Positions 26,158-34,576 of a stretch of 42,239 nucleotides of DNA are shown here, one piece after another. Position 1 is the first letter of the stretch. Every line of letters begins with the position of its first letter. This DNA is from Bacteroidales bacterium (lineage in GTDB: Bacteria > Bacteroidota > Bacteroidia > Bacteroidales > F082). The stretch spans positions 1 to 42,239 of the forward strand of contig JAKSMV010000027.1 in assembly GCA_024400425.1 (NCBI GenBank), written 5' to 3'. The notes beneath the pieces are model-generated. The model worked only from the letters and a program-made list of their open reading frames with translations, ran no database searches and was not told where the DNA came from. The position numbers and the translations under genes were made by a program.

Positions 26158-26217
26158 GAGACGCGATAAATCGGCGTCTCTACTTTCAGGTTTGGCACTT
26201 CGGCTCCGCTCAGTGCC
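26158..26217. repeat. Two adjacent palindromic repeats between thyA and folA
   Basis: The first hairpin (26158-26164 with 26174-26180) is GAGACGC/GCGTCTC, related to the repeat at 4119-4142. The second (26194-26199 with 26212-26217) is GGCACT/AGTGCC around a CGGCTCCGC loop. Together they fill the thyA-folA spacer. Because A residues rather than T residues follow on the minus strand, they look like repeat elements and not a strong terminator. Confidence 0.6.
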
Positions 26218-26223
26218 CTGGTA

Positions 26224-27051
26224 CTAAACCGAAACCTCTCCTTTGATTGCCGGGTAGGGGTCGTAATTTTCCAATGTGAAATCTTCGTATTTAAACGCAA
26301 AGATGTCTTTTACTTCCGGATTGATTCTCATGGTTGGCAACGGACGTGGCTCGCGCGAAAGTTGCGTCTTTACTTGCTCAATCAGGTTGTTGTAGATATG
26401 GACATCGCCGAAGGTGTGGACAAATTCGCCCGGTTTGAGGCCGCACACCTGCGCCACCATCATGGTGAGGAGCGCGTAGGATGCGATGTTGAAGGGCACG
26501 CCAAGAAACACGTCGGCACTGCGCTGGTAGAGCTGGCACGACAGTTTCCCGTCGGCCACATAGAATTGGAAGAAGGCATGGCAGGGTGGAAGTGCAGCCT
26601 TGCCAGCGGCTACGTTAGCCGCAAAGTCTTTCTCGTGCTCGTCGGGCAAGACAGATGGATTCCAGGCGGTTACGATGTGGCGACGGCTATTGGGATTCGT
26701 CTTGATGCTCTCAATCACGGCCTTGATTTGGTCGATGCCTTCGTTGTTCCAGTTGCGCCATTGTGCGCCGTAAACGGGACCCAAGTCGCAGTTGGCATCA
26801 GCCCACTCGTCCCAAATGCTCACTTTGTTATCGTGCAGATACTTGATGTTCGTGTCGCCGCTCAAGAGCCAAAGCAACTCGTGGATGATGGATTTCAGAT
26901 GGACTTTTTTGGTGGTCACCAACGGAAAACCTTCGGCAAGGTCGAAACGCATCTGGTAGCCAAACACGCTGATGGTGCCGGTTCCCGTGCGGTCGCCTTT
27001 CTGGACACCGTGGTCGAGGATGTATTGAAGTAGGTCGAGATATTGCTTCAT
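26224..27051 (-). CDS. thyA: Thymidylate synthase
   Basis: 275 residues. Family features are [19 protein letters not shown] at the start, a catalytic Cys in [32 protein letters not shown], and the end [16 protein letters not shown]. It methylates dUMP to dTMP using methylene-tetrahydrofolate, producing the dihydrofolate recycled by FolA, whose gene follows. All substrate-binding residues in these motifs look normal. I found no TAnnTTTG box directly before it, so it may be read from upstream genes. Confidence 0.97.
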   Translation of the reverse strand: MKQYLDLLQYILDHGVQKGDRTGTGTISVFGYQMRFDLAEGFPLVTTKKVHLKSIIHELLWLLSGDTNIKYLHDNKVSIWDEWADANCDLGPVYGAQWRNWNNEGIDQIKAVIESIKTNPNSRRHIVTAWNPSVLPDEHEKDFAANVAAGKAALPPCHAFFQFYVADGKLSCQLYQRSADVFLGVPFNIASYALLTMMVAQVCGLKPGEFVHTFGDVHIYNNLIEQVKTQLSREPRPLPTMRINPEVKDIFAFKYEDFTLENYDPYPAIKGEVSV

Positions 27052-27061
27052 ACTTGGTGTA

Positions 27062-27158
27062 ATTATGAATTAAGAATGAAGAATGCAGAATAAGGCGAAG
27101 CCCAGAAACGGATAGCCGCATCGCGACATTCTCAATTCTTAATTCTCAATTCTTAATT
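27062..27158. repeat. AATTAAGAATT-type simple inverted repeats
   Basis: Copies of GAATTAAGAATGAAGAAT on one side and of ATTCTCAATTCTTAATT, in tandem, on the other can pair across the thyA-symporter spacer. This simple A/T-rich repeat is common between genes in Bacteroidota. The last copy overlaps the final codons of the symporter gene (stop at 27153). Confidence 0.55.
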
Positions 27159-28427
27159 CACTTCGTGCTTGTATTTGAACAGAATGGCGAACAAGATGCC
27201 TACCACAAAAGCGAAGCCTGCGAAGATGTACCATGCCGTTGACCAGCCTGTCATCAGTTGGTCGAATTGGTTGATGGGGTCGATGCCACCTGTGAAGCGG
27301 TTGACGATAGCGCCGGCGCAGAACGAACCGACCGTTGCACCCAAACCATTGGTCATCATCATGAATACGCCTTGGGCGCTGCTGCGGATGCTGATGTCGG
27401 TGTTTTGGTCAACGAAGAGCGAGCCGCTGATATTGTAGAAGTCGAAAGCGACGCCATAGACTATCATCGAAAGGATGAAGAGGACGAGACCGAAACCTGT
27501 AGGGCTTCCGGCACCCAACAGGGCGAAACGCAGGAACCAAGCCATGAAGGCGATAATCATCACTTTCTTGATGCCGAATTTGCGCAGGAAGAAAGGAATG
27601 AGCAAGATGCAGAGCGTTTCTGACACTTGTGAGATAGAGGAAAGGAACACGCTGTTCTTCACGGCAAAGGCGTTGGCGTATTCTTCCACGTTCTTGAAAG
27701 CATCCAGATAAGGTGTGCAGAAACCGTTGGTCACTTGCAGACACATGCCCAAAAGGAAAGAGAAGATGAAGAAGATGCACATCTTCGGGTCCTTGAACAA
27801 TGTGAAGGCGCGCAGGCCTAAAGCATCGACAAACGAAGCGTTTTCTTGCTTCTTGCTGATAGGGCATTCCGGCAAAGTGAAAGCATAGATGCCCAAGATA
27901 AGACTCCAACCGGCCGAGACGAACAGCTGCATGTAGCTATCCTTGAAGCCAGTGAAGTTGACAATCCACATGGAAACGATGAAACCGATGGTACCGAAAA
28001 CACGAATAGGTGGATATGCCTTGACGGTATCCAGACCAGCCTTGTTCAATGCATTGTACGACACAGAGTTACCTAATGCAATGGTAGGCATAAAGAAAGC
28101 CACGCTTAATGCGTAAAATGGAAATATTCTTCCGAAAGTAATGCCATCACCATATTTCATGCCCATGAAACCGGCAAGGCCTATAAACAACGCTGACAGC
28201 AGATGGCAGATGCCCAACAGCTTTTGGGCCGGAATCCAACGGTCGGCAACGATGCCCATCAAGGCGGGCATGAAAAGTGAAACGATGCCTTGGATGGCGA
28301 AAAACGAACCGATGTTGGCACCCATGCCGACATTGCCCAAATAAATTCCCAATGAACACAGATAAGCTCCCCATGAAGCAAAGATGAGGAAATTCATCAC
28401 GATTAAACGTGTCTTGATACCTTTCAT
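27153..28427 (-). CDS. Nucleoside:H+ symporter (MFS, NupG family)
   Basis: 424 residues with about 12 membrane helices. The start KTRLIVMNFLIFASWGAYL, the ADRWIPAQKLLGICHLL loop and the PPIRVFGTIGFIVSMW segment are typical of the nucleoside H+ symporter family (NupG/XapB). It imports nucleosides across the inner membrane. It lies 19 bases after the bifunctional nuclease gene on the same strand and upstream of thyA, so salvage and synthesis of pyrimidine nucleotides are adjacent. The substrate range cannot be read from sequence. Confidence 0.9.
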   Translation of the reverse strand: MKGIKTRLIVMNFLIFASWGAYLCSLGIYLGNVGMGANIGSFFAIQGIVSLFMPALMGIVADRWIPAQKLLGICHLLSALFIGLAGFMGMKYGDGITFGRIFPFYALSVAFFMPTIALGNSVSYNALNKAGLDTVKAYPPIRVFGTIGFIVSMWIVNFTGFKDSYMQLFVSAGWSLILGIYAFTLPECPISKKQENASFVDALGLRAFTLFKDPKMCIFFIFSFLLGMCLQVTNGFCTPYLDAFKNVEEYANAFAVKNSVFLSSISQVSETLCILLIPFFLRKFGIKKVMIIAFMAWFLRFALLGAGSPTGFGLVLFILSMIVYGVAFDFYNISGSLFVDQNTDISIRSSAQGVFMMMTNGLGATVGSFCAGAIVNRFTGGIDPINQFDQLMTGWSTAWYIFAGFAFVVGILFAILFKYKHEVN

Positions 28428-28446
28428 TATGATGTGATTTTATTGA

Positions 28447-29130
28447 TTATTTCATTGCATTGATCTTGTCGCGAAGCATGGCGGCTCTCTCATAGTCTTC
28501 GTTTTCGATGGCCTCTCGCAGTTGCTCTTCGAGTTCTTCGATATTCTGTGTGCTGAGTGGAGCCGAAGCACTACTCTCTACATCCATCTTCCCACTTTCC
28601 ACTTCCCACTTTTCACTTTCCACTTCCCACTTTTCACTTTCCACTTCCCACTTTTCACTTTCCACTTCCCACTTTTCACTTTCATCTTTCAACTCTCCAC
28701 TATCTTCACTTTCCACTTCATCTTCCATCTCAATCCCAGCTTCTTCCATCACAGTTTCGTAGGCATAGATTTCGCAGTTGAGGCGCACGGCCAAAGCGAT
28801 GGCATCGGAAGGTCGCGCATCCACCATAGTGAGTTGCCCGTTGTGTTCGCAAACCAGCATAGCATAAAAAACACCGTCGCGGAAACGGTTGATGACCACT
28901 TCTTTTATATTAATGAAAAAGGTGTCGGCGAACTTGACGAAAAGGTCGTGGGTGAGGGGACGGCTGTTTTTTTGCCTTTCAATTCCTACGGCAATCGACT
29001 GGGCTTCGGCACCTCCGATGACGATGGGAAGACGCAAATGCGAGTTGCGGTCGCCCAAAATAAGTACGTAGGCACCCGTCGATGACTCGCTATAGGTCAT
29101 CCCGATAATCTCTAGTCTAACTTTGTTCAT
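28447..29130 (-). CDS. Bifunctional nuclease (BFN/DUF151) with repeat linker and UVR motif
   Basis: 227 residues from the ATG at 29130, chosen because the BFN domain starts at once and a promoter lies at 29215. Residues 1-130 are the BFN domain (VRLEIIGMTYSESSTGAYVLIL, then RLPIVIGGAEAQSIAV, ARPSDAIALAVRL). An acidic linker contains four exact tandem copies of ESEKWEV and a decayed fifth. The last 30 residues (EELEEQLREAIENEDYERAA) form a UvrB/C-type motif. BFN proteins are reported to have DNase and RNase activity. The linker varies by whole 7-residue units if repeats are gained or lost, with no frameshift. It precedes the symporter gene. Confidence 0.9.
   Translation of the reverse strand: MNKVRLEIIGMTYSESSTGAYVLILGDRNSHLRLPIVIGGAEAQSIAVGIERQKNSRPLTHDLFVKFADTFFINIKEVVINRFRDGVFYAMLVCEHNGQLTMVDARPSDAIALAVRLNCEIYAYETVMEEAGIEMEDEVESEDSGELKDESEKWEVESEKWEVESEKWEVESEKWEVESGKMDVESSASAPLSTQNIEELEEQLREAIENEDYERAAMLRDKINAMK
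28600..28683. repeat. 21-bp minisatellite, four perfect copies, inside a gene
   Basis: Four identical tandem copies of a 21-base unit (CACTTCCCACTTTTCACTTTC on the plus strand) at 28600-28620, 28621-28641, 28642-28662 and 28663-28683, with decayed partial copies on both sides. On the minus strand each unit encodes ESEKWEV in the linker of the bifunctional nuclease. Similar TTTCACTTT strings recur in intergenic DNA of Bacteroidota, so an origin from such DNA is possible. Confidence 0.9.
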
Positions 29131-29214
29131 TTCGTTTTCAATTTTTGAAGGCAAAATGCTGAAATTTCGCTCGTTATACCATGAGTTCGCAAAAAAACCT
29201 TCTTCCTCAATCGC

Positions 29215-29222
29215 CAAAAATA
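29215..29222 (-). promoter_or_regulatory. -7 box TATTTTTG (-33 TTTG at 29243-29246) for the nuclease gene
   Basis: Both elements are present on the minus strand with a 20-base spacer, 84 bases upstream of the ATG at 29130. This shows that a longer in-frame reading reaching 29292 is not the true protein. Confidence 0.7.
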
Positions 29223-29305
29223 CGGACATTTTTCCAATCTGCCAAAAAAAGTTGCTTAAAGCGAAAAAACTTACCACAAACTTAAAAACCATTTTATTTT
29301 GTTCT

Positions 29306-29313
29306 TATTTTTG
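29306..29313 (+). promoter_or_regulatory. -7 box TATTTTTG for hppA
   Basis: TATTTTTGC, 46 bases upstream of the ATG at 29360. The -33 region is A/T-rich with no clean TTTG. Confidence 0.65.
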
Positions 29314-29359
29314 CGCTCTTAAACGACAAAAAGTAATTTAATAACTAAAATTATCGCTT

Positions 29360-31582
29360 ATGAATCTATCAGTAGTGTATTGGGTGCTAGCGGCCTCTAT
29401 TCTGGCCTTGGCATTCGCCTTTTTCTTCTACAAGCAGATGATGAAGGAAGACGAAGGCACCGATTTGATGAAGAAGATTGCCGCTCACGTGCGTAAGGGT
29501 GCCATGGCATACCTGAAGCAGCAATACAAGGTGGTTATCATCGTGTTCATTGTGCTGGCAGCTATTTTTGGCATCATGGCCTATTTCAAGCTGCAGAACG
29601 GCATTGTTTGGTTCGCCTTCCTGACGGGTGGTTTCTTCTCGGGCTTGGCTGGCTTCTTCGGCATGAAGACTGCCACTTACGCTTCGGCACGTACAGCCAA
29701 TGCAGCCCGTAAGTCACTGAACAGCGGCCTGCAAGTGGCTTTCCGCTCGGGCGCTGTCATGGGTCTGGTCGTGGTTGGCCTGGCTCTTCTCGATGTTTCG
29801 GTTTGGTTCCTGGTCTTGAAAGGCACTAACCTCCTGAATTTTGTCGGCGCCAATGCTGACTTGGTCACCATTACCACTACCATGCTGACCTTTGGTATGG
29901 GTGCTTCCACTCAGGCATTGTTTGCCCGTGTGGGTGGCGGTATCTACACCAAGGCTGCCGACGTCGGTGCCGACCTCGTTGGTAAGACCGAATATAACAT
30001 TCCTGAAGACGACCCGCGCAATCCTGCTACCATTGCCGATAACGTTGGCGACAACGTCGGTGACGTGGCTGGCATGGGTGCCGACCTTTATGAATCATAC
30101 GCTGGTTCCATCTTGGCTACCATGGCTTTAGGCGCTTCGGCTTTCGCTACCGCTGCTGCCGAATCGGCCGCTGGCGAAGCCATGCAGATGAAAGCCGTCA
30201 TCGCTCCAATGCTGATTGCCGCTGTGGGCGTGTTGCTCTCGTTGATTGGTATCTTCTTGGTCCGCACCAAGGAAAACGCTGGCATGAAACAGTTGCTGGG
30301 CGCCCTTTCGCGTGGTACTAACACTGCCGCCATCCTTATCGCTGCTGCCACTTTCGGCATCTTCGCATTCTTGTTTGGAACCGAAACAAACCAGTGGTGG
30401 CACGTCTCCATGTCGGTCGTCGTCGGCCTGTTGGCTGGCGTCATCATCGGCAAGGCTACCGAATATTACACTTCGCAATCCTATAAGCCTACCCAAAAGG
30501 TGGCAGAAAGCTCGAAGACGGGTCCTGCTACCGTAATCATCAGTGGTCTGGGTCTCGGTATGCTTTCTACTGCCATTCCTGTTATCACTGTGGGTGTGGC
30601 CATTATCCTGGCTTATCTCTGTGCCAATGGCTTCAGCCTCGAATTCAATGCCCAAAACCTTTCGATGGGTCTCTATGGTATCGGCATCGCTGCCGTGGGT
30701 ATGCTCTCCACTTTGGGCATCACCTTGGCTACCGACGCTTACGGTCCTATCGCCGACAATGCTGGCGGTAACGCCGAAATGAGCGGCCTCGATCCTGAAG
30801 TGCGTCAACGCACCGATGCCCTCGATGCACTCGGCAACACTACTGCAGCTACCGGTAAGGGCTTCGCCATCGGCTCGGCTGCACTGACAGCTCTTGCTCT
30901 TTTGGCTTCATACGTTGAGGAAATTAAGATTGCTTTGGTGCGTATTGGTCAAGACCTGCCTAATGGCGTTGAAGCTGCAAAGGCTACCCTCATCGACTTC
31001 ATGGAAGCCTACAACGTGAACCTGATGAACCCTGTCGTCCTCGTGGGCGTGTTCATCGGTGCCATGATGGCCTTCGTGTTCTGCGGCATGACCATGAATG
31101 CCGTGGGTCGCGCTGCACAGAAGATGGTTGAAGAAGTGCGTCGTCAGTTTGCCACCATCAAGGGCATCCTCGAAGGCAAGGCTGAACCTGACTACGAGCG
31201 TTGCGTAGCCATCTCCACCAAGGGCGCTCAGCACGAAATGCTGGTTCCTTCCATCCTCGCTATCGTAGTCCCTATCCTTACGGGTGTCATCCTTGGCGTT
31301 CCTGGCGTGCTGGGTCTGCTTATCGGCGGCCTCTCATGCGGCTTCGTCATGGCTGTGTTCATGGCCAACTCAGGTGGTGCTTGGGACAATGCCAAGAAGT
31401 ATGTCGAAGAAGGCAACTTCGGAGGCAAGGGCTCTGACAACCACAAGGCTACCGTCGTTGGCGACACCGTCGGTGACCCATTCAAAGATACATCAGGTCC
31501 TTCGCTGAACATTCTCATCAAGCTGATGAGCATGGTGAGCATCGTGATGGCTGGCCTCACCGTCAGCTGCCACCTGCTGTAA
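29360..31582 (+). CDS. hppA: Membrane-bound ion-translocating pyrophosphatase
   Basis: 740 residues with about 16 membrane helices. The substrate loop DVGADLVGKTEYNIPEDDPR and IADNVGDNVGDVAGMGADLYESY are diagnostic, as are the terminal VVGDTVGDPFKDTSGPSLNILIKL. GNTTAATGKG carries Ala and Gly at the two positions that are Lys and Thr in K+-independent enzymes, so it should be a K+-dependent type. Such enzymes pump Na+ (and in Bacteroides relatives also H+) while hydrolysing pyrophosphate. Monocistronic, with its own promoter and terminator. Codon use is strongly biased, in line with high expression. Whether Na+, H+ or both are moved cannot be read here. Confidence 0.96.
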   Translation: MNLSVVYWVLAASILALAFAFFFYKQMMKEDEGTDLMKKIAAHVRKGAMAYLKQQYKVVIIVFIVLAAIFGIMAYFKLQNGIVWFAFLTGGFFSGLAGFFGMKTATYASARTANAARKSLNSGLQVAFRSGAVMGLVVVGLALLDVSVWFLVLKGTNLLNFVGANADLVTITTTMLTFGMGASTQALFARVGGGIYTKAADVGADLVGKTEYNIPEDDPRNPATIADNVGDNVGDVAGMGADLYESYAGSILATMALGASAFATAAAESAAGEAMQMKAVIAPMLIAAVGVLLSLIGIFLVRTKENAGMKQLLGALSRGTNTAAILIAAATFGIFAFLFGTETNQWWHVSMSVVVGLLAGVIIGKATEYYTSQSYKPTQKVAESSKTGPATVIISGLGLGMLSTAIPVITVGVAIILAYLCANGFSLEFNAQNLSMGLYGIGIAAVGMLSTLGITLATDAYGPIADNAGGNAEMSGLDPEVRQRTDALDALGNTTAATGKGFAIGSAALTALALLASYVEEIKIALVRIGQDLPNGVEAAKATLIDFMEAYNVNLMNPVVLVGVFIGAMMAFVFCGMTMNAVGRAAQKMVEEVRRQFATIKGILEGKAEPDYERCVAISTKGAQHEMLVPSILAIVVPILTGVILGVPGVLGLLIGGLSCGFVMAVFMANSGGAWDNAKKYVEEGNFGGKGSDNHKATVVGDTVGDPFKDTSGPSLNILIKLMSMVSIVMAGLTVSCHLL

Positions 31583-31605
31583 CCAATATCACATTTGGAA
31601 ACAAA

Positions 31606-31629
31606 AAAGCGCCTCAAATGGGGCGCTTT
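31606..31629 (+). terminator. Terminator of hppA
   Basis: AAAGCGCC (31606-31613) and GGCGCTTT (31622-31629) form an 8-bp stem just after the stop at 31582, followed by CTTTGTTTGTGTCTTTTTT. Confidence 0.8.
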
Positions 31630-31720
31630 CTTTGTTTGTGTCTTTTTTGGCATTTATATACTTGCTGGCACAGACAAAAACAACAAAAACACTTTGCTGT
31701 CAATCAATTGTCTGGTAGGC

Positions 31721-31764
31721 GGATTGCCGCTTCGCATTATTGCGAGCGCAGCGAAGCAATCTAG
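31721..31764. repeat. REP-like palindrome, GCGAAGCAATC class
   Basis: GGATTGCCGCTTCGC pairs with GCAGCGAAGCAATC across a short centre containing ATTGCGAGC. It belongs to the same dispersed family as 18588-18624 and 31835-31866. Confidence 0.65.
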
Positions 31765-31834
31765 ACATGAAGTGATAGAGAACTTCCGTCTGGATTAACT
31801 ACGTTGAAATGTAAATTCGGCGTAGCCAATCTTC

Positions 31835-31866
31835 GATTTGCTTCGTCGTGCCTCCTCGCAACGACG
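31835..31866. repeat. REP-like palindrome, GCTTCGTCGTGCCTC class
   Basis: GATTTGCTTCGTCGTGCC followed by TCCTCGCAACGACG is a diverged, partly self-complementary copy of the same class, 70 bases from the previous one and in the opposite orientation. Apart from these repeats and the hairpins at 31606 and 31982, I see nothing in 31583-32056. Confidence 0.6.
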
Positions 31867-31981
31867 TTTCACGTCTGTTCTTTAGAGGATTTGTGTGTGT
31901 CAATGGAATCCATTTTGGGACAGTGGATGTAAAGTCGCAAATGCTTTTTGTGCCATCAGGTATATAGTTCCCATAAAAAAC

Positions 31982-32011
31982 AGGAAGATGCGCAACACTG
32001 CGCATCTTCCT
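31982..32011 (-). terminator. Perfect 13-bp hairpin terminator of the second lipoprotein gene
   Basis: AGGAAGATGCGCA and TGCGCATCTTCCT pair perfectly around an ACAC loop. On the minus strand it lies 45 bases past the stop at 32057 and is followed by GTTTTTTATG. On the plus strand it is followed by TGGTTTTCTCTTTTC, so it may work both ways. Confidence 0.85.
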
Positions 32012-32056
32012 TGGTTTTCTCTTTTCTTTCTCTCCTTTTTGGAAGGATTTAATCAC

Positions 32057-34066
32057 TCAGGGATGTACCAAACGCACAGAGAAACCATAGTCGCGGTTGC
32101 CGGTTTGGTCTTTGCTCGGATTAACCGCGTCTTTGGAGAAGATGAGGAAATACGCATATTGGTATGGGTGAGCGGGATTGCTAGTATTCACCGTGCGCGC
32201 CGACGAAGACCAGTAGCAGCCGGTATCGCCCACAGATTCGACTTTAATAATAGTATTGTATATAGTATGGTATACGCGGCGGCTGCCAGCGGCAGGAAGG
32301 AATACGGCCCCCGCAGCCTCCATCTTGGCCCACTCGGAATAATTGTAAACATTCACCCAAGCAGATTCGCCGGGAATCCAACTAGCTTCAAAAGGTGCCA
32401 CATCACCAGTCCAACTCCAGCCGTCAGGCAATATGATGAGGCCAAGTGTGCAGTCGCCCACCTTGCCCTCGCCGTAGAGTTCATCGGCCTTCGGGCGACT
32501 ATTGATGAGGTAATACCACTCGTCGTTGGTTAGCGTGCGCCAGCCGCTGCCGCCGTTGCTGATGGCGTTGTAGCCCCAGTCGGCAGTGCCGGGTGAATCG
32601 TACAAGTTTTTGTCGCCGATGCCATAGGCAAAGTAATCGCTGTATAAATGGCTCGCGCTCCATGGCTGGTAGCAGGTGGCGCCGTGGGCGTAGCCCGAGG
32701 TGCCCCAGCCGAACAGGTCACGATCGACATTCGCGTCCGCGCTGCCTTGCCCGTTGTCTCCAAGGACATCAAACTGGTGCTCGGCGAACTTCCATTCTTC
32801 AGTACTGCCGATGTATTGCAAGTTGCCTTGTGAGAAATAGACGACCCTGCCGCTCGCTACAGTGAACGGGTGTGGGTTTTTGCCATTCACCCAGTCGTTT
32901 GGCAGAGGCTTAGGCGTAGAGTAAACTAATGGGTCACCATAATAGTACTCGCCGTCGCAAATGCAGTAGGCTCTATACGAGTAATCCGTACTTTCCTCAA
33001 GGTTTGGAATGTCGGCGGTAAAATCCTTGTCGTCAGAAATGGTTTCCGTGTTCACATGCAACGTATTGCAGCCCGTGCTGCCAATGGTCGGGTAGGCGTC
33101 TTCGTCTGTCTTGGCGTAAACGAAACCGTATTCGCATTCGCCTGTGCCATCAATGGTCACTTTGCCACTGAAAGTGTAAGCGCAGTTGAAACAACCAGGT
33201 ATGGTCTTAACCCCGACATTCTTATCTATATGCGTCTCAACCTTCAGTAGCGGCATCACGGTAATCTGGCTGCGGGCGATGAGGTTCTTAGTCGAATTGG
33301 CTGTCTTACTCCACACATACTCCCAATCCTCAGCGTACACGGTTACGGTGAAGCTTTTACCGAGTGTGCCGGCTGGCACCACGAAATAGAAAGCGGTCGG
33401 GGCTTCTGGGTCGGTGCTTAAAGCCACAGCATCCTCCTCCTCCGGATAAAGCCACAAGTAGCTCTGATCGTCTTCCGGATCCATGCTAAGCGAAGGAATG
33501 CCGTCGGTGAGGGTCACAGTGCCATGACCCCAGAGTTGTTCGCCTGCATCGGAAGTGATATCAATTTCGTTCACATAGCAGGGGCCTTCACTGTAGAGCT
33601 GCAGTTCAAGCACGCCGCAAATGTTCTTGAAAGGCAGCACGTTGTCCGACGATGTGGCCGCCATCGGGTTGGCGCCGTTGGCAAAGGTGTTTCCCACATA
33701 GTATTGATCGTATGGCAGGTCGATTTCGTTGCCATCAAACAAGTCAGCCGGATAGTAGGCCGTGTAATTGGGCGTGTAGAAGTCTGTTGGCAGCGACTCA
33801 GCTGCACCGAAATTGGCTGAAGCACCGGTGCCTGTGGTAGCGAAATGCTTTGGCGCGGGGCAGGTGCTGCTCTTTACTAAGATTTCATCGCCGCTGTCCC
33901 ATTTCACGGCAAGGCCGTCCAAGTGGGTCTTGCTGTCGCCTTCATGGCTCTCCACCGTGGCGCGGAAACCGCTGCCTGGGTTCTCGATTTCGTCATTCTT
34001 GTCCTTTTTGCACGAAACGGCCAGCATTAACAGGGCCGACATGCATATCATTGTCAATTTTTTCAT
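32057..34066 (-). CDS. FISUMP/fimbrillin-like surface lipoprotein, paralogue
   Basis: 669 residues. The lipobox is AVSC (Cys19), followed by KKDKND as in the lipoprotein at 199-1818. The order is a fimbrillin-like N-terminal domain (about 30-290), a fibronectin-like segment (about 300-395, with ECEYGFVYAKTDEDAYPTIG), and a C-terminal FISUMP domain (about 405-669) with VVYFSQGNLQY, GSGWRTLTNDEWYYLI, CYWSSSA and a terminal GFSVRLVHP. The extra middle domain explains its greater length. It is probably exposed at the cell surface; the ligand is unknown. A 53-residue ORF lies 46 bases upstream in the same direction and a strong terminator follows. Confidence 0.87.
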   Translation of the reverse strand: MKKLTMICMSALLMLAVSCKKDKNDEIENPGSGFRATVESHEGDSKTHLDGLAVKWDSGDEILVKSSTCPAPKHFATTGTGASANFGAAESLPTDFYTPNYTAYYPADLFDGNEIDLPYDQYYVGNTFANGANPMAATSSDNVLPFKNICGVLELQLYSEGPCYVNEIDITSDAGEQLWGHGTVTLTDGIPSLSMDPEDDQSYLWLYPEEEDAVALSTDPEAPTAFYFVVPAGTLGKSFTVTVYAEDWEYVWSKTANSTKNLIARSQITVMPLLKVETHIDKNVGVKTIPGCFNCAYTFSGKVTIDGTGECEYGFVYAKTDEDAYPTIGSTGCNTLHVNTETISDDKDFTADIPNLEESTDYSYRAYCICDGEYYYGDPLVYSTPKPLPNDWVNGKNPHPFTVASGRVVYFSQGNLQYIGSTEEWKFAEHQFDVLGDNGQGSADANVDRDLFGWGTSGYAHGATCYQPWSASHLYSDYFAYGIGDKNLYDSPGTADWGYNAISNGGSGWRTLTNDEWYYLINSRPKADELYGEGKVGDCTLGLIILPDGWSWTGDVAPFEASWIPGESAWVNVYNYSEWAKMEAAGAVFLPAAGSRRVYHTIYNTIIKVESVGDTGCYWSSSARTVNTSNPAHPYQYAYFLIFSKDAVNPSKDQTGNRDYGFSVRLVHP

Positions 34067-34112
34067 TTTGCGTCTTGTTTAGCTTTTACTCTCTTTTTTA
34101 CTGCTTGTTTTC

Positions 34113-34274
34113 TTAGCCCCAACTGCCAGTAGTTTCTGTAAAACCTTCCGGCTGTCCTTCCAGATCGTCATCTGACGGTGATGCGCACAGAATGCTTTCC
34201 TGCGCTACTTCCACGCTCTCTGCTCGCGGAGCTACGTAACTTTGGCTTGTAAAATCGAAAATTCTTTTCTTCAT
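34113..34274 (-). CDS. Small ORF (53 aa) upstream of the FISUMP lipoprotein
   Basis: Read from the minus strand: ATG at 34274, stop TAA at 34113-34115, 53 residues. The start is MKKRIFDFTSQSYVAPRAES; later features are VEVAQESILCASPSDDD and an end in GSWG. It has no signal peptide. It looks like the short, poorly known proteins in Bacteroidales with the pattern acidic core, LCAS, and a C-terminal W, but I cannot name a family. It lies between the -7 box at 34372 and the lipoprotein gene, so it is probably co-transcribed. Support is the intact frame, the position and the composition. Confidence 0.6.
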   Translation of the reverse strand: MKKRIFDFTSQSYVAPRAESVEVAQESILCASPSDDDLEGQPEGFTETTGSWG

Positions 34275-34371
34275 TTGTGGATTGATTTTATTACTTATAA
34301 CTTTGACTTCCTAATATTTATTTGCCCACAATGTTTTGGTCATCAAGCATTGCGGTTTTTGAAAAGGGCTG

Positions 34372-34379
34372 CAAAATTA
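34372..34379 (-). promoter_or_regulatory. -7 box TAATTTTG for the second lipoprotein operon
   Basis: TAATTTTGC on the minus strand, 97 bases upstream of the ATG at 34274, giving a rather long leader. No properly spaced -33 element. Confidence 0.6.
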
Positions 34380-34470
34380 AGAAAAAAATCGCAAACTGTT
34401 GAGAAAAATCTACTATTATTTTATTATTTCTTTATTGTAAGAAAGTTTGCTATGCAAAGGCTTGCCAGCG

Positions 34471-34576
34471 AATAGATACTCTCCTTCGTCGGTATGACAT
34501 TCGCCGTCAAGCCTTGAGTGAACACAATGGGACAAATAACAATGTCATACCGAGCCAGAAGGGCGAGTGTATCTAT
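34471..34576. repeat. Long inverted repeat, GTCATACC class
   Basis: The left arm (from AATAGATACTCTCC to GGTATGACATT, 34471-34501) is complementary in outline to the right arm (AATGTCATACCG to GTATCTATT, 34540-34576). The right arm carries the stop codon and last codons of the phosphopantetheinyl transferase gene. Confidence 0.6.

Noticed and set aside
26123..26223. Terminator between thyA and folA
   Set aside because: On the coding strand the hairpins are followed by A residues, not T, so they look like repeats and read-through is likely.
28600..28683. CRISPR array
   Set aside because: The 21-base units are contiguous with no spacers and stay in frame within a gene.
28522..29085. Open frame with FHFPL repeats opposite the bifunctional nuclease
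   Set aside because: The repeats are the reverse reading of the 21-bp minisatellite in a real gene.
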